Below are positions 44,854-53,571 of a stretch of 64,000 nt of DNA, piece by piece. Under the pieces are notes generated by a model. The model saw only the letters and a list, made by a program, of their open reading frames with translations. It made no database searches and was not told the DNA's origin. Source of the stretch: Yes71-27 sp040758635. Lineage in GTDB: Bacteria > Bacillota > Desulfotomaculia > Desulfotomaculales > Ammonificaceae. Numbering within the stretch: the stretch's first letter is position 1; each line of letters begins with the position of its first letter. The stretch is taken from contig JBFLVI010000001.1 of the NCBI GenBank assembly GCA_040758635.1, forward strand, positions 114,789 through 178,788, read 5' to 3'. Made by a program: the position numbers and the translations under genes.

Positions 44854-47334
44854 ATGAAAAATAGGCGCTTTGACCTGAAAACAACTTTTCTAAAAAGTAT
44901 CCAGGGCAGACTGATTGTGCCGGTAACACTTGTCTTTTTGCTGGCCGCGGTTACCACGATTCTTTTCAACTACCAGAACGAACTCCGGTACGCCCACCAG
45001 AGCGCGGCCAGAAGCCTGAATATTCTGGCCGACACCTTTGGGCAAAACATCGAGAACTTTCTGAATTACTACTGTGACGACGCCGCCCACCACGCCAAAT
45101 GTCCGGCCTTGATCGAGGTGTTGAAGAGGGCACTGCCGGACCCTGCCGGGGCGGAGGCACGCAGGGAAGCACGGGAACGCCTGAACCATATCCGCAACGA
45201 ACGACCCGTTTACGCCACTATTACCTTTATAAGCCCGGAAAAAGAAGTCCTGGTTTCAAACGCCAGTGCCACCCCCTCGGGACGTTATCCTTTTCCAATA
45301 CCTGCCAACGGAGGAAACCCGCCTTTTTTGCAGGACGCACATCCCTGTCTTTGGACCGGTTTGCCGGGAATCGACTACATCGTCCCGGTTCACAATCCGG
45401 AAACCGAAGCGCTTCTCGGCTGGCTTGCCTTTCACGTGAAAATACAAACAATTATCGCTTCCGCCGCGCAAGAGCAGAAAAAGCTCGGCGAGACCGGTGA
45501 GATCATCCTGGTGCGCCGCGACGGAGTGGTGATCAACGACCTTCGCCGCCGGCCCGGTTCCGCCCTTCGTTTCAAGCCGGATACTCCGGAGGTACGGGCC
45601 GCCCTCGAGGGTCACGAAGGCATCATCCAGGTCCAAGACTACACCGGTACCGAGGTTGTGGCCGCCGTCCGCTACCTGCCGCGGACCGGCTGGGGGCTGG
45701 TGGTCAAGCAAGCCCGGGCGGAATTCATGACTCCGGCAGTCCACCACGTCCTGATTCAAGGTTTGGCCAATTCCTTAACGCTGGCGGCGGTCTTGCTGAT
45801 CATCATCTTGATCATCCGCCGGGTTACGGCGCCGCTGCACTCCTTAACAAACACCGCCGGGCTGCTTGCCGCCGGCGACCTTTCGTGCCGTGCTCCGGAA
45901 GTTTCCGGCGGCGAAATCGGGCTGCTTGCCCGGAGTTTCAACGAGATGGCTGCCGCCCTTGAAGAACGCTTTGGCGCGCAGGCCCGGCTGGACCGCATCC
46001 TGGAATGCCTCTTGAAGACAATTGACCCGAAAGACCTGGCCCAAACCGCCCTAGCCGTTTTCTGCGCGGAATTCGACTTCCAGGTGGCTGCATTTTACCG
46101 GTATGATGTGCAAAAGGACTGCCTGGTCCTCTATGCCCACCACGGTTTTACCCCCCCGGAGAACAAGATCTGCATGATGGGTGAAGGACTGCCGGGCGCC
46201 TGCGCCCAAAGCGGCAAAAGCCAGCTCGTTACTTCCGTACCCCCCGATACGCACTACATCGTCAACAGCGTTCCGGCCAGAATGCTTCCCCAGTGGATCC
46301 TTCACCTGCCGGTGATTTCCCAGGAAAAACTCATCGGTGTTTTGGGTTTCGCGGGTTTGAAGCCGCTCACCGAAAACAGGGTGACCGAACTGGAAACCAT
46401 GGCCCCTCTTTTCGGCATTGCGATCGAAAATGCCTTTGCCTACTCCCAGGTGCGTGAACTTTCGAAGCGCCTCGAGTTTTTGAACGACGAACTCCTTGCC
46501 CAGAACGAAGAACTCCAGAACCAGGCCGAAAGATTGCAGGCCCAGTCAGCAAAACTGCAGTCTCTCACCCGGGAACTCTCCGCCCAGCGTGCCGACCTCG
46601 AGGCAAAGAACCTTGCGCTCCAAAAGGCCACGCAAGCAAAGTCCGAATTTCTGGCCAGGATGTCCCACGAATTCCGCACTCCGCTCAACGCCGTTATTGG
46701 TTTCACCGAACTCCTCCTGAGCGAGGCGGTTGGAACCCTTAATGCCCGCCAGCAGGAATACCTGACAGACATTCGCCAGAGCGGTCTGAACCTTCTGGCC
46801 CTGATCAACGACACGCTGGACCTCTCTAAAATCGAAGCCGGAAAGATTGAGCTCAAACTTAAGGAAGTCGACCCCTACGCATCCCTGATGGATGCGCTCC
46901 TCTTCATCACTCCCGAAGCAGCAAAGAAGGAACTGGTGATCGAGAACCTTCTTCCCAGCGGCAAATACAGGGTTCTCGCCGACCGGTACCGCCTCCAGCA
47001 GATTTTTACAAACCTGCTCTCAAACGCGGCAAAGTTTACCCCGGGAGGCGGAAAGGTTACAGTTTCTGCGGAACCAAAGGGCGAATTGCTGGAAATATCT
47101 GTTAGAGACACGGGCATAGGCATTCCGCCGCAGCACCTGCCGTACATCTTCGAGGCGTTCCGGCAAGCTGATGGTTCGATCGCGAGGCGCTACGGTGGAA
47201 CCGGGTTGGGGCTCGCTATTACCAAACGCATCGTGGAGTTGCACGGCGGAACGATTCGGGCGGAAAGCACGCCGGGTGCCGGTTCAGTCTTCGCCTTTAC
47301 CCTTCAACTCGTTTCAGACCGGGCTGCCGAATGA
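44854..47334 (+). CDS. cache-HAMP-GAF sensor histidine kinase
   Basis: 826 aa membrane kinase. TM1 at about 20-40 (IVPVTLVFLLAAVTTILF), an extracellular double-cache-like domain to about 300, TM2 (LAAVLLIIILIIRRV), HAMP (about 325-380), a GAF domain (about 395-540), a long coiled coil rich in QAER, then HisKA with ARMSHEFRTPLNAVIGFTEL (phospho-His near residue 605) and an intact HATPase_c: QIFTNLLSNAAKFTPGGG, RDTGIGIPPQHL, GGTGLGLAITKRIVELHGG. No receiver is fused and no response regulator gene is adjacent, so its partner is elsewhere. The ligand is not known. The ribosome-binding site is weak. Confidence 0.93.
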   Translation: MKNRRFDLKTTFLKSIQGRLIVPVTLVFLLAAVTTILFNYQNELRYAHQSAARSLNILADTFGQNIENFLNYYCDDAAHHAKCPALIEVLKRALPDPAGAEARREARERLNHIRNERPVYATITFISPEKEVLVSNASATPSGRYPFPIPANGGNPPFLQDAHPCLWTGLPGIDYIVPVHNPETEALLGWLAFHVKIQTIIASAAQEQKKLGETGEIILVRRDGVVINDLRRRPGSALRFKPDTPEVRAALEGHEGIIQVQDYTGTEVVAAVRYLPRTGWGLVVKQARAEFMTPAVHHVLIQGLANSLTLAAVLLIIILIIRRVTAPLHSLTNTAGLLAAGDLSCRAPEVSGGEIGLLARSFNEMAAALEERFGAQARLDRILECLLKTIDPKDLAQTALAVFCAEFDFQVAAFYRYDVQKDCLVLYAHHGFTPPENKICMMGEGLPGACAQSGKSQLVTSVPPDTHYIVNSVPARMLPQWILHLPVISQEKLIGVLGFAGLKPLTENRVTELETMAPLFGIAIENAFAYSQVRELSKRLEFLNDELLAQNEELQNQAERLQAQSAKLQSLTRELSAQRADLEAKNLALQKATQAKSEFLARMSHEFRTPLNAVIGFTELLLSEAVGTLNARQQEYLTDIRQSGLNLLALINDTLDLSKIEAGKIELKLKEVDPYASLMDALLFITPEAAKKELVIENLLPSGKYRVLADRYRLQQIFTNLLSNAAKFTPGGGKVTVSAEPKGELLEISVRDTGIGIPPQHLPYIFEAFRQADGSIARRYGGTGLGLAITKRIVELHGGTIRAESTPGAGSVFAFTLQLVSDRAAE

Positions 47335-47351
47335 CCCTTGTTGCCCGCGTT

Positions 47352-47391
47352 AAAAAGAAGAGGCCGCTGCTTCGCAGTCGGGCCTCTTTCT
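47352..47391. terminator. bidirectional terminator between convergent genes
   Basis: AAGAGGCC (47358-47365) pairs with GGCCTCTT (47381-47388), with an inner GCTGC/GCAG stem. T-rich on both strands (TTTCT plus strand; TTCTTTTTA minus strand), so it can end both the kinase and the cotJ transcripts. Confidence 0.85.
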
Positions 47392-47414
47392 ACTATCCGC
47401 AGCAGCAGACAGGC

Positions 47415-47987
47415 CTAAAATACCTTCTTCGCATTCATATACCCGTGCACGTGGTCAAGGGCTTCGCCGAAGCGCTGAAAGTGCACGACCTCCCTTTCCC
47501 GCAAGAACCGCAGCGTATCCTTGATGCCCGGGTCGTCCGTGAGGCGGATCAGGTGCTCGTAGGTGGCGCGGGCCTTCTGCTCGGCGGCCATATTCTCGTG
47601 CAAGTCGGTGACCGGGTCCCCGTGGGCCTGGATGTAGGCTGCGGTCCACGGCACTCCGTTGGCATCCGCAGGAAAGAGGGCGTTGTCGTGCTGGGCGTAG
47701 TGGCTTCCCAAGCCGGCTCGCTCCATTTCTTCGGCCGTGGCCCCGCGGGTAAGCTTGTAAATCATTGTCCCGACAATTTCCCAGTGGGCCATCTCCTCGG
47801 TGCCGATGTCGGTCAACAGCCCTTTGGTCCGCGGCGTCGGCATCGTGTAACGCTGGTTGAGGTAGCGAATTGCGGCCGAAAGCTCGGAATCAGGACCGCC
47901 GTATTGCGCCGTCAAAAATTTGGCCATCCGCAGGTCCCGGGAGTAGACCCGCACCGGATATTCTAATTTCTTTTCGTAAACCCACAT
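47415..47987 (-). CDS. cotJC: spore coat protein CotJC (manganese-catalase family)
   Basis: 190 aa, ferritin-like manganese-catalase fold. Metal ligands appear in TDIGTEEMAHWEIVGTMIYKL (ExxH) and ENMAAEQKARATYEHLI plus REREVVHFQRFGEAL. CotJC is a coat protein in Bacillus. It is the last gene of cotJABC and follows cotJB by 15 bp. Start ATG 47987 with AGGACAGG. Confidence 0.92.
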   Translation of the reverse strand: MWVYEKKLEYPVRVYSRDLRMAKFLTAQYGGPDSELSAAIRYLNQRYTMPTPRTKGLLTDIGTEEMAHWEIVGTMIYKLTRGATAEEMERAGLGSHYAQHDNALFPADANGVPWTAAYIQAHGDPVTDLHENMAAEQKARATYEHLIRLTDDPGIKDTLRFLREREVVHFQRFGEALDHVHGYMNAKKVF

Positions 47988-48002
47988 CCCTACCTGTCCT
48001 CC

Positions 48003-48266
48003 TCACCAATCTATTTCCCAGGGCCAGGGCTCTTCAGCCCATTTCCAGTCGCCTTGGGCGGTATCGAATCCATAGGCCATCAGCGGCCCGTATTTTTCGC
48101 CGTACCTATTTTTGAGTTCCATCAGCTCGTGTGCCAATTGATTATAATCTCTTAATGCGGCGCGGTCGTACGGATGAGTATCAAGGTACAGCGTCAGCTC
48201 TATGGCCGCAAACTCTAAAGCCTGAAGCTTCTTTAGCATCGCCATTTGCCCTTCGTCGTACATCAT
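48003..48266 (-). CDS. cotJB: spore coat protein CotJB
   Basis: About 87 aa from ATG 48266 (AGGTGGTGAC). LQALEFAAIELTLYLDTHP and the aromatic C-terminus (GDWKWAEEPWPWE) are typical. Longer open frames upstream are shadows of cotJA. Confidence 0.9.
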   Translation of the reverse strand: MMYDEGQMAMLKKLQALEFAAIELTLYLDTHPYDRAALRDYNQLAHELMELKNRYGEKYGPLMAYGFDTAQGDWKWAEEPWPWEIDW

Positions 48267-48277
48267 GTCACCACCTA

Positions 48278-48475
48278 TTAAGGGTCCGAGGGATAAGGGG
48301 AGTAGAGGTCCGGCCACAGGGTACCCTTCTTTAGCGCTTCTTCGACAGGGAACTGTTTGCCGTAATCCTGGGGCGGTACGTAAGCCGTAGCCAGCCACAA
48401 GTCCGGACAAGGATATTTACCCAGCGCCACGTGTATTTTTGCACCTTGGTTCTCAATATGCGGTTCTTTCTTCAA
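48278..48475 (-). CDS. cotJA: spore coat associated protein CotJA
   Basis: About 65 aa from TTG 48475 (GAAGGAGGG upstream). The family pattern is present: KIHVALGKYPCPDLWLATAY, VPPQDYGKQFPVEEALKKGT, LWPDLYSPYP. First gene of the operon, 11 bp before cotJB. Confidence 0.88.
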   Translation of the reverse strand: MKKEPHIENQGAKIHVALGKYPCPDLWLATAYVPPQDYGKQFPVEEALKKGTLWPDLYSPYPSDP

Positions 48476-48531
48476 GGAAATCCCTCCTTCTTTTCCTTCA
48501 TTTTGCGTTCCCAAAACCAGTCCGCATGACC

Positions 48532-48560
48532 AATATATGTCTATAAAGGCAGAATGTGCC
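48532..48560 (-). promoter_or_regulatory. putative sigma-E promoter of cotJABC
   Basis: On the minus strand GGCACATT (48553-48560) matches seven of eight bases of a GKCATATT -35, then 13 bases, then CATATATT (48532-48539) near the CATACAMT -10. cotJABC is known to be sigma-E dependent in Bacillus subtilis, so both sequence and knowledge agree. Confidence 0.6.
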
Positions 48561-48719
48561 TCAACCCTGCCGGGGCGGAAATTGTGACATAATTCTGCAT
48601 AAGATATCAAAATATGGTTCTCCTGGAGATATTGACAAGCCACCCCGGGCATGATAGTCTAAAGCCCAGATTGGCGCTCTCCGAACAACTCCATTACAAA
48701 TATCGAAGAGGTAGAAACC

Positions 48720-49505
48720 ATGTTCCGGAAAGTTGAAGAAAGAAATGGATTTTTTTCAAAGAGGCCGGAGGAAAACGTTTTTGAAATGACACAGTTTTAC
48801 ATGCCTTACGGCAACGGAGAAGAGAGAAGACCTTTTCACGCGGTTTTAAGCCACGAGGTGCGGACTCTCCTGACAAGTATTATCGGTTTTTCGGAGCTTC
48901 TACTCTTAAAAAAGACCGGGAATTGGTCCCAGGAGACTCTCCGCTACCTGCATCTGATCCGCGAAGCTGGACTCAAGCTCGAACTGGTGCTCTCAGGTTT
49001 TTTTGAGAATTGTACTCTGGATGACAAGTACTGCAACCGGGTGGTATCCGTTTCCGAGTTGGCGAATAGCTGTAAAAGAGCTGTGGCCAGCAAGGCAAAA
49101 TCCGCCGGTGTGAACCTGGTTTTCGAAATTCCCCCCGAAGCGGCAGGGGCTTTTGTTCCGCAGATGCTGCTCGCGGAAACGTTGACGGGCCTGCTGCTGC
49201 TGGTAATCGAAAAAACCGCTCCCGGTGGCAAGGTGGGTCTGCGCTGTTCCCTCTCCGAGGAAAAACTTCTGTTCAGCGTCTGGCGGACTTTCTCCCCCGG
49301 ATGGCAGGCTGGCGAATACGGCTGTCTGAGGCTGCCCGGGAGAGATTCCGAAAGCGAAAAGGTCCTGGTGCTTGCACGCGAGCTTAGCAGGCTGCGGGGC
49401 GGCTGTTTCTGGGTTGAGGGAACCCTGGGTACGGTCAGCAGTTTTTGCCTGCTGATACCGGCAGAACCCAAAGTTGAACTTCTCAAGGACCGAGAAACTG
49501 TTTGA
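48720..49505 (+). CDS. histidine-kinase-like protein lacking ATP-binding motifs
   Basis: 261 aa, ATG 48720 after GAAGAGG. A HisKA dimerisation region is intact: FHAVLSHEVRTLLTSIIGFSEL, with the phospho-accepting His at about residue 43. The following region keeps the length of a HATPase domain, but N-box Asn (LTGLLLLVIEKTAPGGKVGL), the DxGxG and GxGLG boxes are absent. It is probably unable to phosphorylate itself. The protein is soluble, without a sensor domain. Its 3' end overlaps a convergent lone receiver gene by 23 bp, which hints at a shared phosphotransfer circuit. Confidence 0.75.
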   Translation: MFRKVEERNGFFSKRPEENVFEMTQFYMPYGNGEERRPFHAVLSHEVRTLLTSIIGFSELLLLKKTGNWSQETLRYLHLIREAGLKLELVLSGFFENCTLDDKYCNRVVSVSELANSCKRAVASKAKSAGVNLVFEIPPEAAGAFVPQMLLAETLTGLLLLVIEKTAPGGKVGLRCSLSEEKLLFSVWRTFSPGWQAGEYGCLRLPGRDSESEKVLVLARELSRLRGGCFWVEGTLGTVSSFCLLIPAEPKVELLKDRETV

Positions 49506-49908
49506 CCGCGGTTAAAAAGCCGTTAATGCTCAGCGGTTTGGAAAGGTATGCGTCGCAACCCGCGGCGATGCATTTTTCGGCGTCACCCTCCATCGCGTAT
49601 GCGGTAACAGCAAGGATACGGATGTTCGCTGTGTCGGGGTCCGCCTTCAGTATCTCCACTGCGGTGAGTCCGTCTATTTCGGGGAGCCCGATGTCCATTG
49701 TGATGAGGTCGGGCTTCTTTTCTTTCGCGAGACTGATCCCGTACCACGCTGTCCTGGCTACCAGGGTCGTGTAGCCCTGCAATTCCAGGACGTCCCGGAC
49801 GAGTTTGGCGTTAGTGGAGTTATCTTCAATGATCAGGACGGTTTTTCCGGTAGCCGCTGCATTCTGGCTAAAGGAACCTGCCGCCGCCCTTCTGGGCCTA
49901 CTATACAA
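49483..49908 (-). CDS. single-domain response regulator (receiver)
   Basis: About 141 aa. A canonical receiver from about residue 22: TVLIIEDNSTNAKLVRDVLEL (acidic pair), PDLITMDIGLPEIDG (phospho-Asp), ILAVTAYAMEGD (Thr) and DAYLSKPLSI (Lys). No output domain, similar to DivK/CheY-like proteins. TTG 49908 has AGTGAGGTGGC; the frame is open to ATG 49977 without a ribosome-binding site. Convergent with the kinase-like gene. Confidence 0.82.
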   Translation of the reverse strand: MYSRPRRAAAGSFSQNAAATGKTVLIIEDNSTNAKLVRDVLELQGYTTLVARTAWYGISLAKEKKPDLITMDIGLPEIDGLTAVEILKADPDTANIRILAVTAYAMEGDAEKCIAAGCDAYLSKPLSINGFLTAVKQFLGP

Positions 49909-50103
49909 CCTGAGCCACCTCACTTTTGTCAGATTTAAAACCGCCGCCAGACCGTTTCCAAGGACTGTTGGTTCCATTCTACGAAGAAGAAAAGCCGTTG
50001 TCTACCAAGTAGGCCTGAATTTTACAAAATGAAGCCTAAAAACTACAAATAAGCGTCTGAAAAGGTAAAAATCGCGTCTGAGAATAGGGAGGCACACAAG
50101 AGG

Positions 50104-50889
50104 CTATCGGCGCTTGCTTCTTCTTGCAGGATTCTTTGCTTCCAAAAACTTCTCGAGCTCCCTGAACATTTTGGGAGTCATTAAGGCCCGCTTCTCGGTG
50201 TACTCCAGCACCAGCTCGTAGGTCCGGCTGGCGGGGATAATCTCCCGGATCATATTTACGTTAACGATAAACCCCTTATGGGTGCGCAGGAAGGGGTACC
50301 GCAGTTCTTTTGCCAGGGAATTGAGCCTTTCTGTGGTTTCGACGCAGCCGCCGGTGTGGTAAACAACCGTCCGGCGTCCCTCTTTGGTAATGAAGACGAT
50401 CTCCCCAAGGTGCAGAAGTATCAACCGGGAACCGGCACGGAAGAGGCGCAGATCCTCCGTTTGTCCCCCCGCCAAGGCACGCTGCCGGGACGGCGGTTGG
50501 GGTGCAGTCTCACTGCAAAGCTCAAGACAGAGGCGTTCTATTGTTTGCCGGAGGCGCTCAATTTTAAAGGGCTTGACCAGGTAGTCGCATGCATAGACTT
50601 CAAAGGCCTCGGCACGAAACTGGTCGTATGCCGTTATGAATACCAGGCGCGCCTGCGGGTTCTGGTGAAAAATTTCCCGGGCCACCGTCACCCCGTTTTT
50701 TGCCGGGAGGTCAACGTCAATGAAAACCACCTGGGGCCGCAGGGTTTCGAACAGCTTAACAGCCGCAGCGCCGTCTGCCGCTTCGCCAACCACCTGCAAA
50801 CCCCCTTTTTCTTCGGCGATCCTTTTCAACACCCGCCGCATTTCCGGGTCATCTTCGGCAATCAGTACACTCACCGGCATTACCGGCAT
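50104..50889 (-). CDS. LytTR-type response regulator
   Basis: 261 aa. N-terminal receiver (VSVLIAEDDPEMRRVLKRIA; VVFIDVDLPAKNGVTVA with the Asp; VFITAYDQFRAEAFEVYACDYLVKPF). C-terminal LytTR DNA-binding domain from about 160 (GEIVFITKEGRRTVVYHTGG, YPFLRTHKGFIVNVNMIREI). Overlaps its cognate kinase gene by 10 bp. The C-terminal tail is basic. Confidence 0.93.
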   Translation of the reverse strand: MPVMPVSVLIAEDDPEMRRVLKRIAEEKGGLQVVGEAADGAAAVKLFETLRPQVVFIDVDLPAKNGVTVAREIFHQNPQARLVFITAYDQFRAEAFEVYACDYLVKPFKIERLRQTIERLCLELCSETAPQPPSRQRALAGGQTEDLRLFRAGSRLILLHLGEIVFITKEGRRTVVYHTGGCVETTERLNSLAKELRYPFLRTHKGFIVNVNMIREIIPASRTYELVLEYTEKRALMTPKMFRELEKFLEAKNPARRSKRR

Positions 50890-52304
50890 TCTCCCCCTGT
50901 GAATTCATAGGAGCGCCAAGGGCCTGCTTTTTCCTTTTCAGGCAGTTCTCCGCGAATCTCCTTTTCAGCTACCGGAAGGAGAACCCTGAATGTCGTTTCC
51001 GTGTCGCTCCAGGAAACCGTAATCTTCCCGCCGTATTTCTCCACAACCTTTCTGGCATAAACCAGGCCCATTCCCGTATGGCCGCGTTTGGTTGTGTACC
51101 CTGTTTGAAAGGCCCGCGCCGCCTGCAACGCATTGATCCGGCCGCGGTTGGCAACGATGATGACATAATTGTCCGGGTCGCGCCTTGCCTCCAACCGCAC
51201 TTCTCTTTCTTCGGGAGGAGCGCTTTCCACCGCTTCCAGGGCGTTATCAATGATGTTTCCGAACAACGAAGAGATTTCTATCGGGTCGAGCGGCAACCCG
51301 TGCAGCGAACATTCGATCACCGGCTTAAACTTGATCTTTTTGGCCTCGGCTACGGCCGCTTTGGTGTACAGCAGCGCCGTAACCGCAGGGTGGTCTGTGC
51401 GGATTAGTTCCAGGGGTCCGCTCACGCTCTGGTAGGTTTTCCGGATGTACTGCCGCGCCTCCTCACAACAGCCGGTTTCCAGCAGGCCGTAAACGGTTTG
51501 CAACTGGTGGTGGAAGTCATGGTGCTGCCGGCGTACAAGGCAGAGCAGTTCCCCCACGTGAGCCAGGTTTTCGGCGGCTTTCCTGGCCGTGTATAGGCCC
51601 ACCAGCGCCCGGCTGATAGCCTGGATTTTGACGGGGGTCAAGGCGGCAAGCACCAGCACGGCCGCTGTAATCCCGGTCAGAAAGAAGGTTACGTAGCGGT
51701 CCGGAAATCCGCCCGCGCGGAAAACAATGAAGGCTTCATTCACTATGTTTAGAAGCAGTACCGGCAGCGCCGCCAGCACGTAGACCAGGAAGAAGGACCT
51801 GTTCAAAGCCTGCCACTCCTGCCGTTCGGTGTCGAAACCCGGCGGCGGTCCAAAGAGCTTGAAGTCGAAGCGCCAGCACAGCCACGTGAGCAGGGCGAGT
51901 ACTGAAAGCTGCGGGAGGCTAAAGAGGAGCCGGAGATACCAATGCTGTAACAATTCGCTCATAGAATAGCCTGTGAAGTATAAGAGCGCTGGGATAAACA
52001 TGGATTCCATGGCTAACACTGCACTGACAACCAAAAGCGTAGCCACCAGCGCCGCCCAGAAGTCGGTCCGTAAGAGCACCCGCATCAGAATGCTCAGTGT
52101 TACCACCAGCACCGGCGTGTGCATGCCGAAGGGCACCGGGGCCAAACGGATCAGGTAAGCGGCCACGGCCTGAAGAGTACCGACCGCCAGTACCTGGAAC
52201 CACCGCGGTCGCGCGCCTACTACCAGCGAGCCAAGAGCCCCCACCAAGGTACATTCAGGAATGAATACCAACAGCACGCACAGCAGGGTAATTGTCGGGT
52301 CCAT
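50880..52304 (-). CDS. GHKL sensor histidine kinase (AgrC/NatK type)
   Basis: 474 aa. About seven hydrophobic segments in the first ~240 residues, then a dimerisation region with RRQHHDFHHQLQTVYGLLETG (phospho-His in HDFHHQL) and a GHKL ATPase (FGNIIDNALEAVESAPPEE, TGYTTKRGHTGMGLVYARKV). The tail after the ATPase is short. Pairs with the LytTR regulator. The ligand is not known; no peptide gene or transporter is adjacent. The ATP lid motif VANRGRINALQ is short, as usual in this group. Confidence 0.9.
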   Translation of the reverse strand: MDPTITLLCVLLVFIPECTLVGALGSLVVGARPRWFQVLAVGTLQAVAAYLIRLAPVPFGMHTPVLVVTLSILMRVLLRTDFWAALVATLLVVSAVLAMESMFIPALLYFTGYSMSELLQHWYLRLLFSLPQLSVLALLTWLCWRFDFKLFGPPPGFDTERQEWQALNRSFFLVYVLAALPVLLLNIVNEAFIVFRAGGFPDRYVTFFLTGITAAVLVLAALTPVKIQAISRALVGLYTARKAAENLAHVGELLCLVRRQHHDFHHQLQTVYGLLETGCCEEARQYIRKTYQSVSGPLELIRTDHPAVTALLYTKAAVAEAKKIKFKPVIECSLHGLPLDPIEISSLFGNIIDNALEAVESAPPEEREVRLEARRDPDNYVIIVANRGRINALQAARAFQTGYTTKRGHTGMGLVYARKVVEKYGGKITVSWSDTETTFRVLLPVAEKEIRGELPEKEKAGPWRSYEFTGGECR

Positions 52305-52699
52305 GCTGAAAAATCCTTATCTATAAGAAGTGTTGGACAGGTTTGTATCCGCTGTCCCCGCACCGCAACCTTCTTCTCGACACGTGCACGAAGCGGAATG
52401 CCTGTCCTTTCCCGGACGATCCTCTTAAAACCCGGTCGCCGATCTCTTTTATAATCTGGTTTATTCGGTAATCTTCACCAGTTTCCTGCTGCTGCTACCA
52501 AAAATTCATACCGTAAAAAGCCGCCTCAGTTTGTCACCCGGCAAGTACCCTGGTTTTTTGTCGAAGCCGTTAAGCACCTCCCTTCCATCTTAAATTTACC
52601 TGCCGACTCCGTACGACAAAAGAACAGGAATTGTCCAAAGGAGATTGGGCATCGCCCGCAAAAATACACATATCAACAATTATAGGAGGTAAAACCCAG
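52305..52699. other. divergent intergenic region
   Basis: 395 bp between the divergent GHKL kinase and the lysozyme-fold gene. It is AT-richer in its right half. I saw no gene, no repeat copy and no riboswitch; LytTR-type direct repeats were looked for but none is convincing. Confidence 0.4.
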
Positions 52700-53263
52700 T
52701 TGCCGGACAAGAATCTCTCCCCATACCGCCGGCAGGAGGCGGAAAAGCTCACTTCACCTCGGGATTTTCTGGACGCACCCGATACCAGGCTGTTGCCGCG
52801 TCTTAACGGCCCTTTCTTAAACGCCATTTTTCGCGCCGCGGCCAACCGCTATGGTCTTTCTCCCGCCTTGCTCAAGGCAATCGGCAAGGTTCTTTCGGGC
52901 CTCAAAGCCGACAACCTTTCTCCGGTAGGAAGAATGGGCATCATGCAACTGACACCGGACGCCGCGAGAATGCTGAAGATTAACGACCCTTTCGACCCGG
53001 TGGAAAACATCTTCGGCGGCGCCCGCTACCTGCGCCGGCTGCTCGACCGGTACCGGGGCAACCTCCGGCTCACACTTGCCGCCTATTACGGTGGAGAAGA
53101 AATAAATCCGGAACTCGACAGCACTTTGCTTTCCCGCGAAACCCAAGAGTTTATTACCCTGGTGCTCGCGACAGCGGCAGCCAACGCCGGCCGGCAACCT
53201 CGGCGGCCGAGAGGCGACCTGTTCGACGAACTCGCCGATCTCTTCAAGAACGGGCGAAAGTGA
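52700..53263 (+). CDS. lytic transglycosylase (SLT)-like protein with catalytic Glu replaced
   Basis: 187 aa from TTG 52700 after AGGAGG. The goose-lysozyme/SLT fold is recognisable: ANRYGLSPALLKAIGKVLSG, then SPVGRMGIMQLTPDAARML and the YLRRLLDRYRGNLRLTLAAYYGG end. In active SLT enzymes the QESG motif carries the catalytic Glu; here the matching stretch is KVLSG, with Leu (residue 65) instead, and the late NAGP is YGGE. It has no signal peptide that I can see. It is therefore likely inactive as a glycosidase, perhaps a binding or structural protein. Confidence 0.75.
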   Translation: MPDKNLSPYRRQEAEKLTSPRDFLDAPDTRLLPRLNGPFLNAIFRAAANRYGLSPALLKAIGKVLSGLKADNLSPVGRMGIMQLTPDAARMLKINDPFDPVENIFGGARYLRRLLDRYRGNLRLTLAAYYGGEEINPELDSTLLSRETQEFITLVLATAAANAGRQPRRPRGDLFDELADLFKNGRK

Positions 53264-53571
53264 GTTTTCGCTCCCGCCGATATCACGTTTCGAAAGATCT
53301 GCAAAAGCAGCCCTGCACCGTTTGGTCCCCAACGATCAACGCTCAATTTTATACCCACAACAGCCGATGAACCACCTCACAACACGCTGCTGGGAACGCT
53401 GAACCGCTTCGGCGTCTATCTCACCAAAACAGGGATGCGGGAGCGATCCAACACCTCGACCTGGTTGGATGATCTTAGTCCGGCAGGCGCAGCTATGGTA
53501 AGAATTCAGGGAGGCTCCCGTGCAGCCTCCCTGAACTACTGGACCTCACCTACCATTTCTTTTAACCAAGG
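53264..53571. other. gap with orphan coding-like stretch
   Basis: 308 bp. Around 53360-53545 one forward frame stays open and reads like protein (LLGTLNRFGVYLTKTGMRER, then NTSTWLDDLSPAGAAM) but has no clear start or ribosome-binding site, so it may be a gene remnant. The hairpin at its end is listed apart. Confidence 0.35.
53505..53536 (-). terminator. probable terminator of the SIMPL-sigma operon
   Basis: TTCAGGGAGGCT pairs with AGCCTCCCTGAA around a CCCGTGC loop (about 53505-53535). The T-run on the minus side is weak (AATTCTTA), but the stem is strong and lies just past the SIMPL stop. Confidence 0.55.
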
